This document shows positions 14,291-16,675 of a stretch of 16,675 bases of DNA, piece by piece. The translations under genes and the position numbers were made by a program. The stretch comes from an uncultured Muribaculaceae bacterium. GTDB lineage: Bacteria; Bacteroidota; Bacteroidia; Bacteroidales; Muribaculaceae. The notes beneath the pieces are model-generated. The model had not been told where the DNA came from. It saw only the letters and a program-made list of their open reading frames with translations, and did not search any database. Location: positions 1 to 16,675 of the forward strand of contig CAJTRT010000044.1 of assembly GCA_910579105.1 (NCBI GenBank), given 5' to 3'. Position 1 is the first letter of the stretch. Each line of letters starts with the position of its first letter.

Positions 14291-16621
14291 CTACTTGCGT
14301 TTAGTTATTTTTCTCCGATCTGCGATTTCTCCGTCAACAATATAAGTTACTACATAAACGCCTGCGGGAAGAGAAGACCACTCAATATCAACCAACTCAC
14401 AATCCTGCGGAACCACCACTTGACGTTCTTTTGAGCTATCAATAACTGATGTTACAACAACAAGACTGTTCGCTGGCGATTTTTTAGACAGCTTAACCAC
14501 AAGACGATGGCTTCCACCTGCATCAGTCGTTAGTTCCTCTATGTGATAATCAGGCGCAATCCGTATGGACCCAGCAGCTAACTCCCCGCTATTTTTCATT
14601 GCTAAGACATCATAAGTCATGGCAGTTTTTTGAGGCACCACTATGATTGCCTTATCAGAACTTATCACCTCTCCATTAGCCGTTGTCCAAGAAAAAGACT
14701 GACAATCATCATCAATAACCTCAATCATTATTTGTCCGTCCTCGGTTTCTGTTTTTTCCAAGGAAACAGCTAATGTTGGTTGCGGAATTTCAACTTTAAA
14801 AGTTTCTCCGCCCACAATATTACCCAATTCATCTTTCTGAATCAAGTCATAGGTATAGTACTTTTTTAACACCAGTTGCGGTTTATTAAAGCAAAAACGC
14901 ACTCGCACGCTATCAAATTCCGATTTGTTCAAACTAACAGCATCCAACTTACTATTCGCTGAAAGGAAACGCACTCTTCTCGATGTCTCTCCTACTGTTG
15001 TTGCTGGCACAATTTCAACATCAGAAGATACCATACCGCCTCTTTGCCAGGCCCCATAAACAACAGGGCTCATTTCCACCTCTACCTTGCCTCTATGTAT
15101 CTTGAAAAAATCGAGATCAGATTCATTTCGAGGAACTAATTCCAAGCTATATTTCGCATTTTGCGCCAAAACATTACGAACAAAAACCTTGACACCCTTA
15201 GGCGCATCCTGCGCCCGAACGATTGTCAAATTTTTCTGTGCTTGCCGTCTATTATTGGCAATTTGAAAATAAGTCTTTCCTTCTTGATACCCATCATCAT
15301 AACTTGTATCTAACAACTTAATCGCCAGGCAATAGTGAAAATCATTGTCAGCATCTGTTTCCATAAGATTTGGCAACGACCACCGAGCCATAAACACAGC
15401 AGATTCCCCCGGTTCAATTGTTTTGTTTAATCCACAAGATTCGAGATGGTCACCTGTTAGCCACTGACCATTATATAATTCCCGCCCCTTCCAAGTCTTA
15501 TCAGAAACGGCGGTAGATGCTTTTGCCCAATAGACATGACCCCATAATCCATTGCCATAATAAGGCTTGATACCCCTATTGTGGACTCGAAAATAAACGA
15601 ACGCCTGCTGATGATCCCAAGAAAATATTGGATTCTCATGTTCCTCTATGCCATCTGGAGCATTCCTTACCCAAATCGAAGGACTGTCCCAAAAATTGGA
15701 GGTAGTTGTATTCGGCTCAATACCAGAGTCGTTATGGTTATCCTTAATATACAAATCCGACTCACAAAGCCGATCGAAAGCTAACGTCTGTCCAATTGCA
15801 GTTGGCTCAGACATGTATTGTGGTGTTTCCACCCATTTCGACCCCACCATTGTATATTTGTCGTGAAGGCGTGCATAATTAAACGCTTCGCTCATACTGA
15901 CAACCCCGTCTCTGTTAGCATCAGCCTTAACGGCGTAACCATTCGGCACTGCCCCATTCACCGCACAAGTCCAATGGTATACAAATTCATCAAACTGATT
16001 ATTAGCAGATGCATAGGATGGCTCATCAGCCGCACACGCAGTTGCAACAACACATCCGCTACCACGCAAAACATCCACGAAAGCGCCCGAGTTACACTGA
16101 CCAAAAACTGCATTAATTGTCACATGCTTGTCAAGCAATGGCTTAATCATTGCTTTTAAACCTATGCCTGACAACCTCTCTCTATTCCAAAGCAATATGA
16201 ACGGGAGGCCATCTCCACTCATACCCCCATGATCTATTACGAACAGGAACAGATGGTCATCTGCTTGCATTTTCTGACCCAACTCCCCAAACACAGCATC
16301 AAGATTTGCTTGCGTAGCAGCATACTCGTAATCCGCAACCCCATCACCATCTAAATCCGTTGGCGAAGATTTATAGCCACCCTTATTTAAAGCCATATCT
16401 ACCAAGGGATCATCACCATCTGAGATCAGAGGGAAGATATTACTTTTAGGGACGCCATAACGACGTACCAATGTCTGGTATATGAACGAGCAGTCATTCC
16501 AATAACGCTCGTCATTCATAAACATATCACCCCCGCCACTAAGAATCACAGCATAAGTCCTGTTTGCTACACTTTGAGCCTCATTTGTTTGCGGAAATGA
16601 TTCTATATTGAATTCCTCCAT
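14291..16621 (-). CDS. Clan CD cysteine peptidase-like protein (C13 legumain/caspase-like)
   Basis: A 776-residue protein whose N-terminal ~230 residues look like a legumain/caspase-fold peptidase: the opening strand TYAVILSGG (22-30), a hydrophobic strand leading to DHGG with H131, and NAVFGQCNSG with C176, the expected His/Cys dyad. An acidic DLDGDG stretch (89-94) and an EF-hand-like loop D234-E245 (DANRDGVVSMSE) suggest calcium binding. Next comes a CARDB-like beta domain (~335-390, AFVYFRVHNRG ... VYWAKAST), more beta modules, and a C-terminus LPAGVYVVTYIVDGE...KITKRK resembling a type IX sorting tail. No signal peptide is visible from ATG 16621, and in-frame stops (TGA at 16624-16622, TAG at 16654-16652) rule out a simple upstream extension. 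The gene is much more AT-rich than its neighbours. Proteolytic activity and export are inferred. Confidence 0.8.
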   Translation of the reverse strand: MEEFNIESFPQTNEAQSVANRTYAVILSGGGDMFMNDERYWNDCSFIYQTLVRRYGVPKSNIFPLISDGDDPLVDMALNKGGYKSSPTDLDGDGVADYEYAATQANLDAVFGELGQKMQADDHLFLFVIDHGGMSGDGLPFILLWNRERLSGIGLKAMIKPLLDKHVTINAVFGQCNSGAFVDVLRGSGCVVATACAADEPSYASANNQFDEFVYHWTCAVNGAVPNGYAVKADANRDGVVSMSEAFNYARLHDKYTMVGSKWVETPQYMSEPTAIGQTLAFDRLCESDLYIKDNHNDSGIEPNTTTSNFWDSPSIWVRNAPDGIEEHENPIFSWDHQQAFVYFRVHNRGIKPYYGNGLWGHVYWAKASTAVSDKTWKGRELYNGQWLTGDHLESCGLNKTIEPGESAVFMARWSLPNLMETDADNDFHYCLAIKLLDTSYDDGYQEGKTYFQIANNRRQAQKNLTIVRAQDAPKGVKVFVRNVLAQNAKYSLELVPRNESDLDFFKIHRGKVEVEMSPVVYGAWQRGGMVSSDVEIVPATTVGETSRRVRFLSANSKLDAVSLNKSEFDSVRVRFCFNKPQLVLKKYYTYDLIQKDELGNIVGGETFKVEIPQPTLAVSLEKTETEDGQIMIEVIDDDCQSFSWTTANGEVISSDKAIIVVPQKTAMTYDVLAMKNSGELAAGSIRIAPDYHIEELTTDAGGSHRLVVKLSKKSPANSLVVVTSVIDSSKERQVVVPQDCELVDIEWSSLPAGVYVVTYIVDGEIADRRKITKRK

Positions 16622-16633
16622 TCAATAGTTCGT

Positions 16634-16675
16634 TAAAAAATTATTCATAGGCTAAGCGGCATCTACCGCCAAGCC
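16634..16675 (-). terminator. Possible terminator/hairpin upstream of the peptidase gene, cut by the window edge
   Basis: GGCT-AA-GCGG (16650-16659) pairs with CCGC-CA-AGCC (16666-16675) around a 6-base loop. On the minus strand a six-T run (A at 16635-16640) follows about ten bases after the stem, further off than in a strong terminator. It probably ends a gene outside the window. Confidence 0.4.

Noticed and set aside
16622..16648. Short in-frame ORF (MNNFLTNY) directly before the peptidase ATG
   Set aside because: Eight codons ending in TGA next to the ATG could be a leader peptide, but nothing supports translation and it may be chance in an AT-rich leader.
16652..16675. Possible C-terminus of an upstream minus-strand gene ending at TAG 16652
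   Set aside because: The bases form a hairpin followed by a T run, so a terminator is at least as likely, and only eight codons are visible.
1..16675. CRISPR array, insertion sequence or prophage genes
   Set aside because: I saw no regularly spaced direct repeats, no transposase or integrase and no phage structural gene; the only mobile-like item is the REP-like pair.

Overview
The window looks like a chromosomal stretch from a GC-rich member of the Bacteroidales, most likely the Muribaculaceae (mouse or human gut S24-7 group). This is an inference from four things: Bacteroidetes-type promoters (TTTG / TAnnTTTG) with weak or absent Shine-Dalgarno sequences, an Omp_b-brl_3 type outer-membrane receptor, BspA-like leucine-rich repeats, and extracellular proteins that end in a GVYI...KVIIR-like tail. 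I ran no database search, so the family-level placement is tentative. 

Layout. (1) 1-1823, plus strand: the 3' part of a tRNA-Ser(GGA) gene and its terminator, then a zeta-like kinase toxin overlapping a small probable antitoxin gene, then a CorA-type magnesium channel. (2) 1824-1948: a convergent intergenic region with a long inverted repeat and a bidirectional terminator. (3) 1949-6421, minus: a giant secreted multidomain pectinesterase with InlB-like repeats, jelly-roll and Ig-like modules, a C-terminal CE8 catalytic domain and a sorting-like tail. (4) 6684-9104, minus: an outer-membrane beta-barrel receptor with a carboxypeptidase-regulatory N-terminus. (5) 9288-11851, minus: a compact operon running rsgA, lipid kinase (YegS/DagK type), Crp/Fnr regulator. 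(6) 12131-12349, plus: a small DUF2582-type winged-helix protein, divergent from rsgA, with a strong terminator. (7) 12461-12572: a REP/BIME-like pair of inverted palindromes. (8) 12655-16621, minus: an AT-rich gene for a clan CD (C13 legumain/caspase-like) cysteine peptidase, followed 58 bp later by a secreted BspA-like LRR protein. 

How the parts fit together. The core genes (tRNA, rsgA, lipid kinase, corA) look like normal housekeeping content. The accessory layer is about the cell surface: plant-pectin de-esterification, an outer-membrane receptor next to a Crp-family regulator, and a peptidase/LRR pair. The toxin-antitoxin pair pressed against the tRNA-Ser 3' end, the low-GC peptidase gene and the REP-like element are the best signs of gene traffic. 

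The most unusual item is the legumain/caspase-like protein. It has a His/Cys dyad, an EF-hand-like loop and a sorting-like C-terminus but no visible signal peptide, and its base composition is very different from its neighbours. I did not find clear evidence of a wholly new multi-gene system; the peptidase/LRR pair is the closest candidate.
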